In this document: piece by piece, positions 20,986 through 33,644 of the stretch
Layout of the letters: each line of letters begins with the position of its first letter
Position numbering within the stretch: the first letter of the stretch is position 1
Assembly (NCBI GenBank): GCA_030063045.1
Contig: JAQSEB010000010.1
Span: forward strand, 3,961,501-4,025,500
Direction of reading: 5' to 3'
Length of the DNA stretch: 64,000 nucleotides
Origin: Pratylenchus scribneri
Taxonomy: Eukaryota; Nematoda; Chromadorea; Rhabditida; Pratylenchidae
The notes under the pieces: model-generated
Seen by the model: only the letters and a program-made list of their open reading frames with translations
Told to the model about the DNA's origin: nothing
Database searches by the model: none
Translations under genes and position numbers: made by a program

Positions 20986-23900
20986 TTATTGCTTGCTGTT
21001 CTTTTCTTGTGCCTTCAATTCTTTGACCATTACATGAATTCGCTCAAATTGGTGTTGGAAATTGGGATAAAGGAATGGACGATGATCCTAAATTTATTTT
21101 TTAATTAATTTATAAATGCATTATTTTCTTACATTTCGATGATCATCATTGCTATAAGTGTTTGCATGATAGGCTGAAAATAATCGACTTAAAAATGAAT
21201 TTATTAATTAAAATATAATACATGGAGTTGCCACAGTCGCCTTATGTCGATTATTTGCGTAACGACGAAAAAACAATTCCACTTTTCTGGCAATTTCCTC
21301 ATAACTGTGCTTTGGATGCCATTCATGAACCAATTCAATGAACATTGCCAACGGACCAGAGCAACCTGGCCTACGAAGTCGTCCGAATATTGAGAGCTGA
21401 AATTTGATTTTGTTTTATTGATTAGAATAAGAGTGATGTAATGAATTCTGATTCTTATGCATATTTAATTTAAATACAATCCAAATAAATAATAATATTT
21501 AGTCAACCTCGTCGTATGTCAGGCCAATTTCTGCTTCATCCGTTTGCACAATTTCGCCATTCTTCAATGGTTTTAATTCGGCGGTTGGCACAGAATCGAT
21601 TATTCTAAAAATATTTAAATTTGTTATATTTTATAAGGAAACATTTTTAGGTGTTTTTCTAATCCCATTCAATCTTTGTTAGTTATTCAAAAATGACAAC
21701 AAAAAGAAATTAATTGATCTTTTCTACCAACCTTTGCAAATGTCGGAAATTGTGCGTTTTATTGATAAATCGTAAAAATTCGCGAAGATCACTTTTTGAA
21801 ACGGCGCCTATTGGATTCAAATCAGCCGAAGAACAATCTAATGAAAAATAAAATTTTGTTTATATTTTATTTAAAATATTCTGACCATATTTTGTGACAT
21901 AGCCAACCAAACTTTCATCCACATTCGAAGTGCCAAGGACAAGTAAATTTCCAGGCCATGAAAATGAATTTTTTACCAAAAATTAATTTAAAAAATGAGA
22001 CTTCCGGCGTGGATTAATGCAGTTTGTGCATGCAAATAGGCCAAAACCATGCGAGAACGGGCCTGCAAATTTTGCAATGCCATCCCCTCACGGCTATCCG
22101 CTGAATCAAAATTTGGCTGGAATTTGAGTGTATCCAAAAAGGCGTCGTTGATTTTATCGATTAAAATGCTGAAAATAAATAAAGAAAGCAAAACAAATAT
22201 TACATTTACTTTGAATGATTTGCATTGATATCCTCGGCTAAACCGGCGGCCAATGTCCGTGTCATTTCTGATGAATTTTTTGAGCCCATATAGCAGGTGA
22301 AAAGAACCCGGCGGCAAAGTTCATTTGGGTCGGTTGGTGCAAGTTTGCCCTCAAAGAAATAGGCTGGATCGTTCAAATCTGGAGAATAAAATGGAAAATT
22401 TAAAAAATTTTCGTTTTTTTACTTGGATTGTTCCTGACGGATGCGGCCACTTTTTCGCACATTAATCGAACCATTAAAGCAACCGCGGAACTATCCTGGC
22501 CTCCGGAAAGTGGCAAAAAGAAACCATTCTATTCAAAATATAAAATATTAATTAAAAATATTATTTTTTACCTGTTTACTCCTTCGTAAATAATGCCAAA
22601 GCCAACTAATAAAAATAATTTAAAATTAATGAATTATTTCATTTACGCTGGAGGCGCCAGTGCCAATTCCTCAACATTGGTGAGTTGTCGAACAGAAATT
22701 GGTTGAGACAATTTTGGATGATATTTTGGCTCCAATAATTCGGCGTCAAATTCAATTCGCGGCATTTCATCAGATCGACTTGACTAAATAAATTATGTGA
22801 ATCCAAAAAATGGTTGGAATATTACTTCCTGACAAGTGCTTGCCATTTTACTGCGATAAACCAATGATTTGTTCAAATCGAGAAGGCAATTCACCGTCCA
22901 GGTGTCTTCTATATCGAATTGACCAATTTGGGCATATAATTTATTATCCTGGGCAATTGTCGACATTCCATCAAAGTAAATTCGCTCTCCGTCCATTCCC
23001 CGATGATTTGAGTACAAATAAACACCGCCAAGCTGAAAATAAAATGACAAATTTATTATTATTCTGCATTTACTAATTTTACCTTTGAAGTTGTCCCAAG
23101 CACCAATCGATTTATTCTTGTGTTTGATTTTCCCAAAACATGATGGCTGCCACTTGGATTGCAAATAATTTCCACTCCCTGCAAAGCCAATTCATTGCTT
23201 GGCGAATGCGCTGTCCACCTACAATTTTCATTTTTTTATTCAAAATTTTTAGTATCCTCTTCCTCTCACTCACATTTCTTCGCACATCTCAAAACCAATT
23301 TTGACACCATCCTTCGATTGGATGAATCCATTTCCAAAAGGCACTGTTTGCTAAATTAAATATTATATTGATTTTATTTAAATAAATTTACCTGATTGAA
23401 ACCAAATTTTGGATCCAATTTGAAGTCAATTATTTTATTCTTATGTGGCCATGGGACAAACCAACTTAGAAAATACTTTTAATTAATTTATTCAAAATTG
23501 AATTTACCGTCCTTCTCGATAAATGTCGTCATTGGCAAGTACAGTCTTTGGATAAATGAAAACAATGCGTCCATTTGTTAATGCAATTGCACAATTGAAT
23601 AGGCCAAGTTTGTAACGAACCGGCATTCCGGTTATCACCAATAAATTTTGAAACTGGAAATTTATGTGAATTATTATTTTTAATTTTAAATCCATACTTT
23701 AACGGACTCCTCGGTAATTTTTCGCAAAATTTCCCAGGAATGCAATTCCGTGTCGGGCTCATAGAAATGGTCCAAACAATTGTAACCGGGTATCTTAATA
23801 AAAAAGTTGTTTTCTATCGAAGAATGATGGAATATACCTCTAATTCTGGACCCAATCTAATTCTTGCACCTTTCGAATATGCTTCTCTGCATGCTATAAT

Positions 23901-24094
23901 CAAATGTATTTATTTTTTTTCCCATTTTTATTCAAACTTTTCATGATCCTCTCCAAATTTCCAGTAAAATCAAGTGACCATTGATTGACCTAAACATAAT
24001 TTTATCGATTTAAAATGATTCATAATTTCAATACCGTGCACACTGCCAAATTAATTATTCGACCAGCAGTTGCCATCATCGATTTATTTGTCAT
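20986..24094 (-). CDS. qns-1: Glutamine-dependent NAD+ synthetase
   Basis: Roughly fifteen exons encode the two-domain enzyme. The N-terminal nitrilase-type glutaminase domain has [15 protein letters not shown] (catalytic Glu region), the Lys region in [18 protein letters not shown], and [10 protein letters not shown] with the nucleophilic Cys. The C-terminal synthetase domain has the PP-loop [15 protein letters not shown], then [41 protein letters not shown] and a final RPFLYPNF. It converts deamido-NAD to NAD in the cytosol, taking ammonia from glutamine. All catalytic motifs look intact. An in-frame ATG at 24094 ([15 protein letters not shown]) precedes the one at 24079; either could be used. 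The stop is at 20986-20988. First of three closely packed minus-strand genes (with the LYR gene and CTU1). Confidence 0.95.
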
Positions 24095-24341
24095 CAATAT
24101 TAAATGAATTTATTTGTGATGTATAAATATAAAAATATTCTATATTAGTAATAAAACCAATTTATTTATGTGAATTGAATAATATTTAGGTATGTTCGAT
24201 TAATTCTTTATACATCGAATCAACAGAAATATATTTGATAAAAGAAAAAAGGCACAAAATTTGATATAAGATTTAAATGAGCAAATAGATAATAAAAATT
24301 AAAAAAAAAAGTTCATAAGAGAATAACCGATAATATTTTCG

Positions 24342-27300
24342 TTAATCGAATGAATTTCTTGGCTCCGTCCTCCATAAATCCGGCATTCGTGCGCATTCCA
24401 TGAATAATTGATTAAATTCGGGTTTCAATAATTGTTCGGCATTTTCTCCAAAATCGATCACCGGCAATCTCCATCTTTGCCGTAAACATTCGACCATCCT
24501 TTCCAATTCCAATCGTTCTCGAAAAATCAGCCATTCATCCAAGCCATTGTCTCGTCGAATCAATAAAACATTATTCAAATCGGTGCGAATGACAAATCTA
24601 CAAAATAAAATAAATTATGTATTTATTATAAAAAATATTCGAACATTTCTGCGCTCTCATGGATGTGGAATGAGCAAATTGAACGCATAAATCCATCGAT
24701 AAAACAATTCATTCCTTCTTGGGCAAAAAGCATATGCGTTTCCGTGAGAATTGCCATACAAGCCACTGGCAAAGGGGCTTCGTTCTAATATGAATATTTT
24801 AAATTATATTCTTTTTAAAATTAATATTTACCGATAATGACAATGCCAATGACAATGCGCTGATCCATTGGCTTGCGACCTCCTCACTTGGACAACTAAA
24901 TTCCAGGGCACTCAATCCTTCAAGGCCAACATCCTTTGAGAAAATCAATTTAAATGTGTATTTTTCGTCCGCATTGGTTTCCATTTGGCCAACTTCTTCC
25001 ACCGAATCCCTCAAATTCAATGAACGAAGTGCAAATTTGAAGGAAGAATCAGTAAATTGATAGATCATAATGCCTCTATAAATGTTTAATTTGTTTTTGA
25101 TATTTCTCCATTAAAATACAAACCTTAATACCAAATAACTCTGTTGCCATTCGCCAACACCTCTTCGCCCTGTCCAGCCCCTTTGGTAATGTTCCCGGAC
25201 ATATAAATAACATTCAAGGTTGGATGCCGATTCCAATTGTTTTTTCTGTTGCCGCGGTGCATTTTGTTGCCAATAAACCAATGAATGATGAACAATTTCG
25301 GGTTTTTGCTAAAAATTGAATATCAAAGAAGAAATAAAACTCACTATTCCCAATTCTCTTCGTATGAATCTTTTAATGACAATGCCCAATTGAGATGAAT
25401 GCGATGTGGTCATAATCAAAGGTGCACTAATTTGTTGTTGTTGTTCATCATCCGCTGCACCCGAATTGGATGAATTGCCGCCGGACGTCAATGCCCGATT
25501 AGCCACCGCTTTTTGCACAGCAAAAGCCACGGTTTTTCCCAAAACCCGACTGCAAGTTTCGACGAGAAATGTTCGCTGTTCATGTCCGGATTGAGGATGA
25601 ATTTGGAATTTTTTGCGTTTCGATTGAAAACATAAAACTTGTGCATCCGGTCCAATGGCCAAATGATCGATGTCGCAAAGTGGGAGGACAATCTATGAAA
25701 TAATTAATTTATTTTTATTTCCATTAAAATTACCAATATTCGAAATTTCTTTGGTGGTCCATTATTCATTCGCATCAAATTTCGTTCAAAAGCCTCGGCC
25801 GCCAATTCTTCTGCATCCTCCATTTTTTCATTCTCCTCCAATTGTTGTTCTTCATTGGAAAATCCAATTCCAGCCAATAAATAAATGTAATAATCGGTGA
25901 TTAGCAAATATCGAATTAATGGCTGGCCGGCCTTAAATTAATTAAATATGAATAAAATTTGCAATTTAATTTTTCTTTTAATTAATTAATAAATTTATTA
26001 TTATTACCGAATGTCCGGTGAACACTTGAAAAAGTCGATGAATGCGTTCCCCATCCTCCTTTATGCATAATTCAATTTGTAATTGAATAATTTCGCCGGA
26101 ATCCAAACTAAATATAATCCAAAAATATTTTTCGATTAATTTTACTCACAAAATTTCGCCTTCAATGAGTACTTCATTCTCGCCCATCACACTCAATTCA
26201 TCATCCTCTCGTGATGAACTTCCCTTTCCCAGCAATTCGGAATTGTTTGAAAGTGAGGCGGTGGATGCAGGTCGACCGAATTTATTCAATTGTTCTTTTG
26301 ATAATTCTGCCGATTTAACATTGTTGATCAATTTTTGTGAATTCTCTGTGATGAGGTATTTGTCCAATTCATTCGTCTCATTTTCCTGTTGTCGACTGAA
26401 ACCACTGCTGGTACACGGGTCTTCCGGAATCAAACTTCGCACTGAATCACTGCTTTGTGGATCATTAATTCCTCCTCCTCCTTCATTCCCCATTGATTCG
26501 TCTTCTTCATCGAAGAAGAATTGGGCACTGCTATTAGCGAGTCCTTTTCGTTTTGTCCTCAACATTTCGTCTAAAATGTAGGTTTGTTCTTTGGCACTTT
26601 GTACAATTGGTTCGGCATTGGCCAATTCAGTCAAATTCACTTCAGGCAAATCATCCACCAATTTTTCCAAATATGAATTTTTGGCAAAACTTCCTTAAAT
26701 AAAAATATTAAAATAGGTAAATTTATTTTTCTTGCCAAGTGAAGATCGAAATTCCCTTTCTCGTTTTCGATGGATGTTCATTGGAAGATTTAGTGAAAAT
26801 TGGATTTGAATGCCATTTAGGGAAGAATTGATGGAATCAATTGGAGACATTGTCCCGTCCATTTGCGTTATTGGCAATGCAATTGGCGTGTCTTCAGTTC
26901 GGAATATGAAAGGAGGCTGAAAAATTTCAAATAAACCGAAAAATGTGAAAAATAAAAAACCTCAATATTAAATTGAATTTGGGCGATTTCATCGAAGAGA
27001 AGGCAAATCTTTTTCAATAAAATTTTATTACGGATGCAGGCATTCCTCTCATAATAAATCTTTTTCACTTCTTCATCACTTGCAATGAAACCGAATATTT
27101 GGAATTGCAAATTGCCCCGATTAAGTGAATCTTTAATCCAAGCCAGTGAAAGGTCCCTTCTGCTAGAACAATTCCATTTTCTTTTTAATTCAAATCGCTC
27201 TTCTGCCGGGATAAATTCTCGAACAAAGGGCCAATAGCATTTATCCATTTTGACCAAACTAAATTATTTTTTTTAAAAAATTTGTTTTATAAAAAATAAA

Positions 27301-27522
27301 CACAAACCCGTGTGCAAAAAATGTGTCCATACTTTTTATTAAGGCTATCGTATTTGGATGAGCAATATTATATGCAGAATCCAATGTTCTATTTGTGCTC
27401 ACAAAATCGTTAATTGCATTTATCACTGCTTTCTCGATTTGGCCTTGCTGCACTTTTTGATTGCGAGCCTTTGAAGAAGATGAAGAAGGCAAATCGGTTG
27501 GGACAAGAACATTGTGAAACAT
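24342..27522 (-). CDS. RUN and PH domain protein, PLEKHM2 (SKIP)-like
   Basis: Multi-exon gene starting MFHNVLVPTDLPSSSSSKAR (ATG 27522). The N-terminal part resembles a RUN domain: IEKAVINAINDFVS, ALIKSMDTFFAHGF, CYWPFVREFIP, then RRDLSLAWIKDSLNRGNLQF. The centre is a long serine/acidic linker (about 26150-26670) with no fold visible. The C-terminal part has a PH-like domain (GVGEWQQSYLVLRGIMIYQF through EVASQWISALSLALSL) followed by a conserved helical tail ending RTEPRNSFD. This RUN-linker-PH order is that of PLEKHM2/SKIP, which links ARL8 on lysosomes to kinesin-1. That role is inferred from domain order. I saw no PLEKHM1-type C1/Rubicon zinc region. Confidence 0.7.
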
Positions 27523-27989
27523 TTTGCAGGAAAAATTTATTTTTTTTTCTTGAACTTCTAAAATAATAATGAATTTGTTTATATTAAATTATGATGGATG
27601 ATGCTTCTTTTCGAAAGAAAATGATAAGGAAAAATTGTGATGATTAATTAATTATGATGTTGAAGCCGGATCCGTGTAGAAAAATGAAATGATTATAAGG
27701 AATAAAGATCAAATCACAGTAAAACCTTATCACAGTTTTACAATAGCTTTTTAAAAATTAAATAAAGTAAAAAATCACATTTTGAATATGTATAATTCAA
27801 TTATTTCTAGATTTCCATATAAGATCTATTTATCTAATGAAAGGATAAGCCAAAAAACAGAGCATTAGGTCATTTAAAACATTACAATATTCGGACAGGA
27901 GAAGAGAAAAGATTTAATTTGGGTATAACTTTTTTTTTAAATCAATAAATAATTTAGGCTTCCGTCTTTTTTATTTTCCTTCACTTCTC
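27523..27989. other. Intergenic spacer
   Basis: AT-rich 5' region of the RUN/PH gene and 3' flank of the gene at 27990. No coding sequence or repeat is visible. Confidence 0.4.
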
Positions 27990-29178
27990 TTAGTCATTAT
28001 TGACTTCACTGGAATTCGGAAGAACTGGCATATTCGCATCGCCATCGTTGCCACTGCACTCAATGTGGACCGGCAGACGAATCAGAATAAAATCCATCTG
28101 AATATAAATTTATTTAATTGTGGAAATATCATTTAAAAACTTTAGATTTTGGGATGGGGTTGTGGCAGTAAACACAGTGAAGAGGAAGAGAATTGCTCGA
28201 TGGTTGATGGTCATGGTCAGGATTATAGATGACAACTCCTGGCAATTTGCAAATCTTAGCTAAATCAATGACATGTTTAGCAAGAACGGGAGGACAAATA
28301 GAAGAGTTGACTGGAGCTAAAATAATCATTAATAAACAATTAAAATAATTCTTTTTACCTGAGGCTGAAAAAGCATTGGCATTGGTAGTATGATCCGTAC
28401 GATAGGGAACAAATTTCAAATTGCCTCCATTGCCAACAATTGCAGAATTTTTGGTGTTTGTGATAATTCGATTTCGCTTCGCTTTGACAGTTGCACTCGG
28501 ATCAAAGATTTCTTTGTTCTGGCGCTTTCGTCGGTTGGGTTGATCAGTCAATGATGTTGAACCATTTGAAGAGCCCAATGATGTTTTCACATCTTGATGA
28601 CCTTGTTGTAGTTGATTTGAATGGGCAAAACCACCACTTGATGATCCCAATGATGTTTTCACATTTTGATGACCTTGTTGTTGTTGATTTGGATGGTCCA
28701 GAATAGGCACATGGGAATAGTACCTTTTAAAAACTAGGATTGGCGTATTTGTTATTTAACATACTCGCTTGATAAGGTCATATTCAGGAGCAATTGAATT
28801 GATTCATCGGTAAGATAGTCTGTATCAATGTTTTCTTGCTCAAGGATTTCTTTTCCGACCTGAAATGGATTTATATCTTGAATTGCTAAATGTTCATATT
28901 ATACCAAATATGCTTTTCCATTTGGATTCTCGATTTGAACATCCCCCGAGTCCATAATAATGATCTACCAAATAAACAAATAAGATGATGTTACTACTAG
29001 TGTTTATGTTTACCTTAATTTGATTGGTATTGATGTTTTGTTCAGTCATAGCTTGGTTATCACTTGTGTCTATTGGAAGTCCATCCAAAATTTGGGCGGT
29101 TGCCGTCACCACTTCTTCATTATTATCCGAATTGTCATCCACAATCACTATATTGTCCATTTTTATAGTTTTATGCAA
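27990..29178 (-). CDS. Uncharacterised polar protein with a duplicated 24-residue unit
   Basis: About six exons. It begins MHKTIKMDNIVIVDDNSDNN (ATG 29178; an internal ATG at 29160 is equally plausible), with an acidic N-terminus, then a Q/S/G-rich stretch holding two copies of a 24-residue unit (QQGHQNVKTSLGSSS and QQGHQDVKTSLGSSN). A basic nuclear-localisation-like run (RRKRQNKEIF, VKAKRNRIIT) follows, then a CVYCHNPIPKSK segment with one CxxC pair, and a C-terminus ending SSEVNND. The last exon (27990-28101) starts after a TTTAG acceptor. The composition suggests a nuclear regulatory protein, but I recognise no domain. It is divergent from the SH2-kinase gene, sharing a 386-bp promoter region. 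Confidence 0.6.
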
Positions 29179-29564
29179 AAAATCTATAAGGTATTATTGA
29201 TTGATTACTTCCAAGTCAGAAGTCACCGAAGTTAACATTATAATCATAAATAAAATTGCATTTTAAAATTTGGAGATAAATTTAGGTTTTACTTTTACTT
29301 AGCGAATTATTTGCGATTGTTTATTGTTTGTTCTTTGTTGATGCTGAATATTAATTTTTTGATTACCGTACTCTCAAAATAATTTTTATATTACAGTGAT
29401 TAGTGATACCATACCAAGTAACAAGTGGTGTGGTGTGGTAGAATTTGAGTATAAAAGAAAGGCAATAATTTGGCTTCAAATACACAACAACTCAACCAAG
29501 GACTCGCCGCAACACAACACAGAAACTATTCCCGTCTGCACCATCAAGCCGCCAATCGACGACA
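29179..29564. other. Shared divergent promoter region
   Basis: Spacer between two divergent genes. AT-rich in the centre (29240-29400); CA-rich just before the kinase start (29480-29560). A TATA-like GTATAAAAG lies at 29450-29458, about 110 bases before the start at 29565. No other motif seen. Confidence 0.4.
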
Positions 29565-31135
29565 ATGCCAGAAACCGACAAGGAGCTGTGGCAACTCAAA
29601 TTTTATCATGGTTTGGTGAGTCAGATTTTCTTAATAATTCAACGCCAAATTCCTTTTCAATTTCAGCTACCCAGAGAAGACGCTGTCACAATGCTCAAAC
29701 AAAATGGAGACTTCCTCGTGCGCAAATCCGAAGAGAATGCTGGTGATAAGCGATCATTTGTGCTCTCCGTCATCTACAAAGGACAACCGAAACATTACAT
29801 CTTCAGAGAAGCAAAAGCAGGACTACTTACTGTGGACCCAAAACTGGAGAACGGCTTCAAAACAATCAGGGAATTCATTGAAGTTCATCAGCGGAGGAAG
29901 GATACGGTTTGCAAGGTGGGCTTTTTTAATGTTTTATTGATAGAAGATGTACTATTTTTATTTTTCAGGGATCAAACGTCGTGCTCGTAACAGGAATTGG
30001 CAGGAAACCATGGGAGTTAGCGCATTCTGTAAGTTCAATTGCTATAATAATCCAAGGCTCATTTTCATAATTTTTATTTTTTAGTCAATCGAAACTGGGA
30101 GCAAACTGGGCAGTGGCGCGTTCGGCATTGTTCGCAAAGGAGTCCATACGAGGCAGAGTGGAGAAAAAGTCAATGTCGCAATCAAGGAAGCCACGCTGGA
30201 CAAATGCACAAAAGAGCAGATCAAGGAATTCATGAACGAGGCCCGGATAATGCGCAAATTCAGCCACCCGAACGTCATCCAATTCCACGGTAAGTGATTT
30301 TTGGATGATTGGAAATTTGTTTCTAATAAATATTTTTTCAGGTGTTGCTGTCGGAGAGGAACCCCTGATGATCGTCATGGAATTGGCCACCAACGGAGCG
30401 CTCAAGGACTATCTTCAGCAACACACAAGGCACGTCAATGCAAAAATCTTCATGTGCATGGGAGCCGCGGCGGGATTGGCCCATCTGCACGAGAAGAACG
30501 TCATACATTGCGATATTGCCGCTCGGAATTGCCTGTTCAGCGAAAATAAGGTCGGTTTAATTGCTGGGAACGGGGATGGTAGTGGTAGCATTAAAATTTG
30601 AATTTTTTAAGGTGAAGATCGCAGACTTTGGACTGGCCCGGGAGCTGACAAGGGAGAAGCGAAGCATCAAATTGGACACGAACCAGCGGCTACCGATCAA
30701 ATGGTTGGCACCAGAGACGATGAAGGAGCGAATCTGCACCAAAAAGACGGACGTCTGGGCCTTTGGCATCCTCAGCTGGGAAATATTCGAAAATGCGAAG
30801 GCACCTTACGCGCACATTCCGAACAACAACGAGGTGGCCATAAAGGTATGTGAATAATTTATCTTTTTATTTCTTTTTAATTTCCATAATTTAGGTGATG
30901 AAAGGCGAGCGGCTCAAGTTCAACAGTGAGGTGCCCAAGGAATTTGCCGACTACGTGACCAAAGATGTGTGGAGTGCAAATCCCGATAAACGTCCCAGCA
31001 CACAATCAAGTAAGTGGTTTTAAAATTTTTACATTCATTTAATAATTTCAATTCCCTTTTTTAGTTCTCGAATGGATGCAGGCGCGGTATGGCGACAGGA
31101 GCAGCAAGGACCGGAGCAGCAAATCAAACAAGTGA
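29565..31135 (+). CDS. SH2-domain non-receptor tyrosine kinase of the Fer/Fps-like nematode group
   Basis: Seven or so exons starting MPETDKELWQLKFYHGL. An N-terminal SH2 domain (residues about 10-100: YHGLLPREDAVTML, GDFLVRKSEE with the phosphotyrosine-binding Arg, FVLSVIYKGQPKHYIF) is followed directly by a tyrosine kinase domain. Motifs: GSGAFGIVRKG loop, VAIKEA lysine, NEARIMRKFSHPNVIQFHG, ADFGLARE, LPIKWLAPETM, TDVWAFGILSWEIF. It ends ARYGDRSSKDRSSKSNK. This short SH2-kinase layout without F-BAR is typical of the nematode Fer-like expansion, often germline-expressed. The catalytic loop reads IHCDIAARNCL: the usual HRD arginine is Cys (codon TGC at 30509-30511). Asp and Asn are kept, so activity is possible, but control by activation-loop phosphorylation may differ. 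Confidence 0.92.
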
Positions 31136-31760
31136 CAATGACAAGAAGATGGAAGATAACAAAGTCTCACCCCCAAATATTGTTTTGTGTTGTTCCTCAC
31201 ATTTTCCCCATCCATACTCATATCCAATTATTGTTTCCTTCGCATTTGTTGTATTTCCCCGATTCAAACTCGCCTAATTATTGTGCATTTTTCTTTTGTA
31301 TTTGTATTTTTTTGTATGTGAATAAATTTGCAAATCATTTCTCTCGATTATTTTCTTTGATTTTAAGTTTAAGAAATTTATTTGAACCGGAAGAGTATTA
31401 TGATTATAAGAGTGATGCGTATATGCGATTGTTGCGATGAGTATGAATATGAAGTTTTTCGTTTTTCCACACTTAATTTTTTATGGAAAACTTGCTAAAG
31501 TTCACATGCACACCCAACCAACCAATGTTATATTATAAGATAACCCTTAAATCCTAAATTTTTAAATGTTAAACTAAACATGATTTTTTCGGTGAAACAT
31601 GCAAACTCGCATGTCCATCTTTTGATTTTTAACGCGAGTTTAAATCGGTTTTTTGTTGAAAATTTGGAAAATATTTTATTTATTTCATTTTTATCTTTCA
31701 TGTCAATTTCTGACAACCAAAATCCAAAACAGATATTTAAATAAAATTTTATAAGATAAT
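31136..31760. other. Intergenic, SH2-kinase 3' region and TMEM115 5' region
   Basis: Pyrimidine- and AT-rich. A possible AATAAA signal lies near 31320. Open stretches here have low-complexity translations and no splice signals. Nothing else is supported. Confidence 0.4.
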
Positions 31761-33509
31761 ATGGAATTCCACGATTTCAAGACGAAATTTATTGGACACA
31801 TGGATGCCAAACCGGCGATAAAATATATTCTGTTCTTCCAATTATGTGGTGAGTTGAATTCACAAATTTTACCGAGTTGTAATTATATTTATGAAAGGAT
31901 GTTTTTTGGCTCTGCTTAGTCCAATTTTCAATTTGCTTGTCCTTGTTCCAAACAATCTCATCCAATTGCATCTTTGGAAACTTGTCACCAATTTATTTTT
32001 GGAGAATAATCTCATTGGTATTCTTTTTGCATTTAATCTTAAATTAATGTAATTTAACAGTAATTGCTTGGTCATTTTATTCATTTATCCAATTTATTGC
32101 TTATATTCAACCGAATTGGCCCTATGAGGAAATAGTTAAATATATTATTGTCGTTCAGGTCTTTTAAATTAATAAACTATTCATTATTATTATTTATAGC
32201 TTTCCAATAACTTTTCAATGATCATCTCAGCCCTTTTTCTCTTCATTTTTACGGGCATCGTCTACCCTTTTTATGCGGCTCAAATTTATGGCAGTTCTGC
32301 TTTGGCAATGGCTGCGCTGATTGCAATAAAACAAGTAAGATAAATACCTAATACCTCAATATCATTCTTTTTTAATTGGAATTTTTAAATTTCACCATAA
32401 AAACTTCCAAACCAAATAAATAATTTCTTTTTTTTTAGTATTTGCCCGACACGGTTTTATTGACCACCCCATTTGGGCGCCTTAAAAATGGACATTTGCC
32501 AATTTGTTCTGTCCTCATTTCCATTTTTCTCTGGCCTTTTGGCCTTGTTCGCGGCACAATTCCTTTTCAATTTATGTGAGAACATTTTAGGAATAATAAT
32601 TATTCATTTTAATTTAAGCTTCTCTCTACAAATCAGTTGGATATATTTGAGGTTTTTCCAATCTCGAGGAGGGATTGGCGAGTCCATGATGGGCGACAGG
32701 AGTGAACATTTCTCATGGGCAAGGTTGAAATAAATGAATAAATAAAAAGAAATTGAATAAAAATTTTATACTCAAGAGTTATTTAAAAAAAAGGCATATT
32801 TTGCCTAATCATATTTTTGCTGATTTAAAAAAAAATAATTTCTATTAAATATTAAACAAATAAAATTCAGTTCTAATAAATGATATCAATTTTAGTATTT
32901 TCCCACGCCGAATCCAACCAATTGCAACATTTGTTGGCCGATTAACTTTTCGTTCACTCCATCGTTTTGGTATTCTAAAAAAAATCATTCGTCGGGAACA
33001 ATTGGATTTGATGGAGGAGCAAAGTTTGCAAATGGAAGCACTCGAATCGGTCAAAGTGGAAAATGCGGAAACGGCCGTGTTGGCGCCAGAAAGCTGGGAT
33101 GTGGAAAGAAAGAGACAAAAGGCGCTTAGAATGTTGAATGAGAGGCTGGCTGCCCAACAGCAAAAAATGGTAAATTAAAATTCTTATAAAAAAAAAATCG
33201 AAAAAAGTTCGAAGCATTGTAATCAATTTGAATTAATCACATTTTTGAAAGATAATTTATATTTCATTTTAGAATCTAAGCAACACAAAATCCACTGAAC
33301 AATCTGGATCGGTTGAGGCCACCAATGAAGCGTACACATTTACCCATCATGATCAATTTTTGAGGGACCATAATATAGACGAAGGCAAATTTGACTCCTC
33401 AAATGGTTCAACCGAAGTGCAATTTTATTTGGATACAAAATCATCATCCAGCAGTGAACGTGAACAAAGCCAACCGCCCAAACAATTTGAAAATGATGGC
33501 CAACAATAA
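31761..33509 (+). CDS. TMEM115-like Golgi rhomboid-fold membrane protein
   Basis: About eight exons starting MEFHDFKTKFIGHMDAKPAI. Several hydrophobic segments follow (CFLALLSPIFNLLVLVP, SMIISALFLFIFTGIVYPFY, ALAMAALIAIKQ, CSVLISIFLWPFGLVRG). The family signature comes next: SWIYLRFFQSRGGIGESMMG with GDRSEHFSWA, corresponding to the SWVYLRFYQRH...GDMADHFAF region of human TMEM115. The cytosolic tail has the ERKRQKALRMLNERLAAQQ block, also seen in TMEM115, and a serine/acidic end. TMEM115 is a catalytically dead rhomboid relative at the Golgi, linked to COG-dependent retrograde transport. The C-terminal extension after NERL is longer than in human. It converges on the first composite repeat. 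Confidence 0.85.
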
Positions 33510-33644
33510 ATAATTTTGATGCAATATTTTTTTATTATTTCCTTTTTGTGCCTTCATTCATTTTACTTTTTTATATGAATATTTTTAATATTTATTGACA
33601 TAATAAAATGAAAATTATTATTGTATTCTCTTCTAATACAAAAA

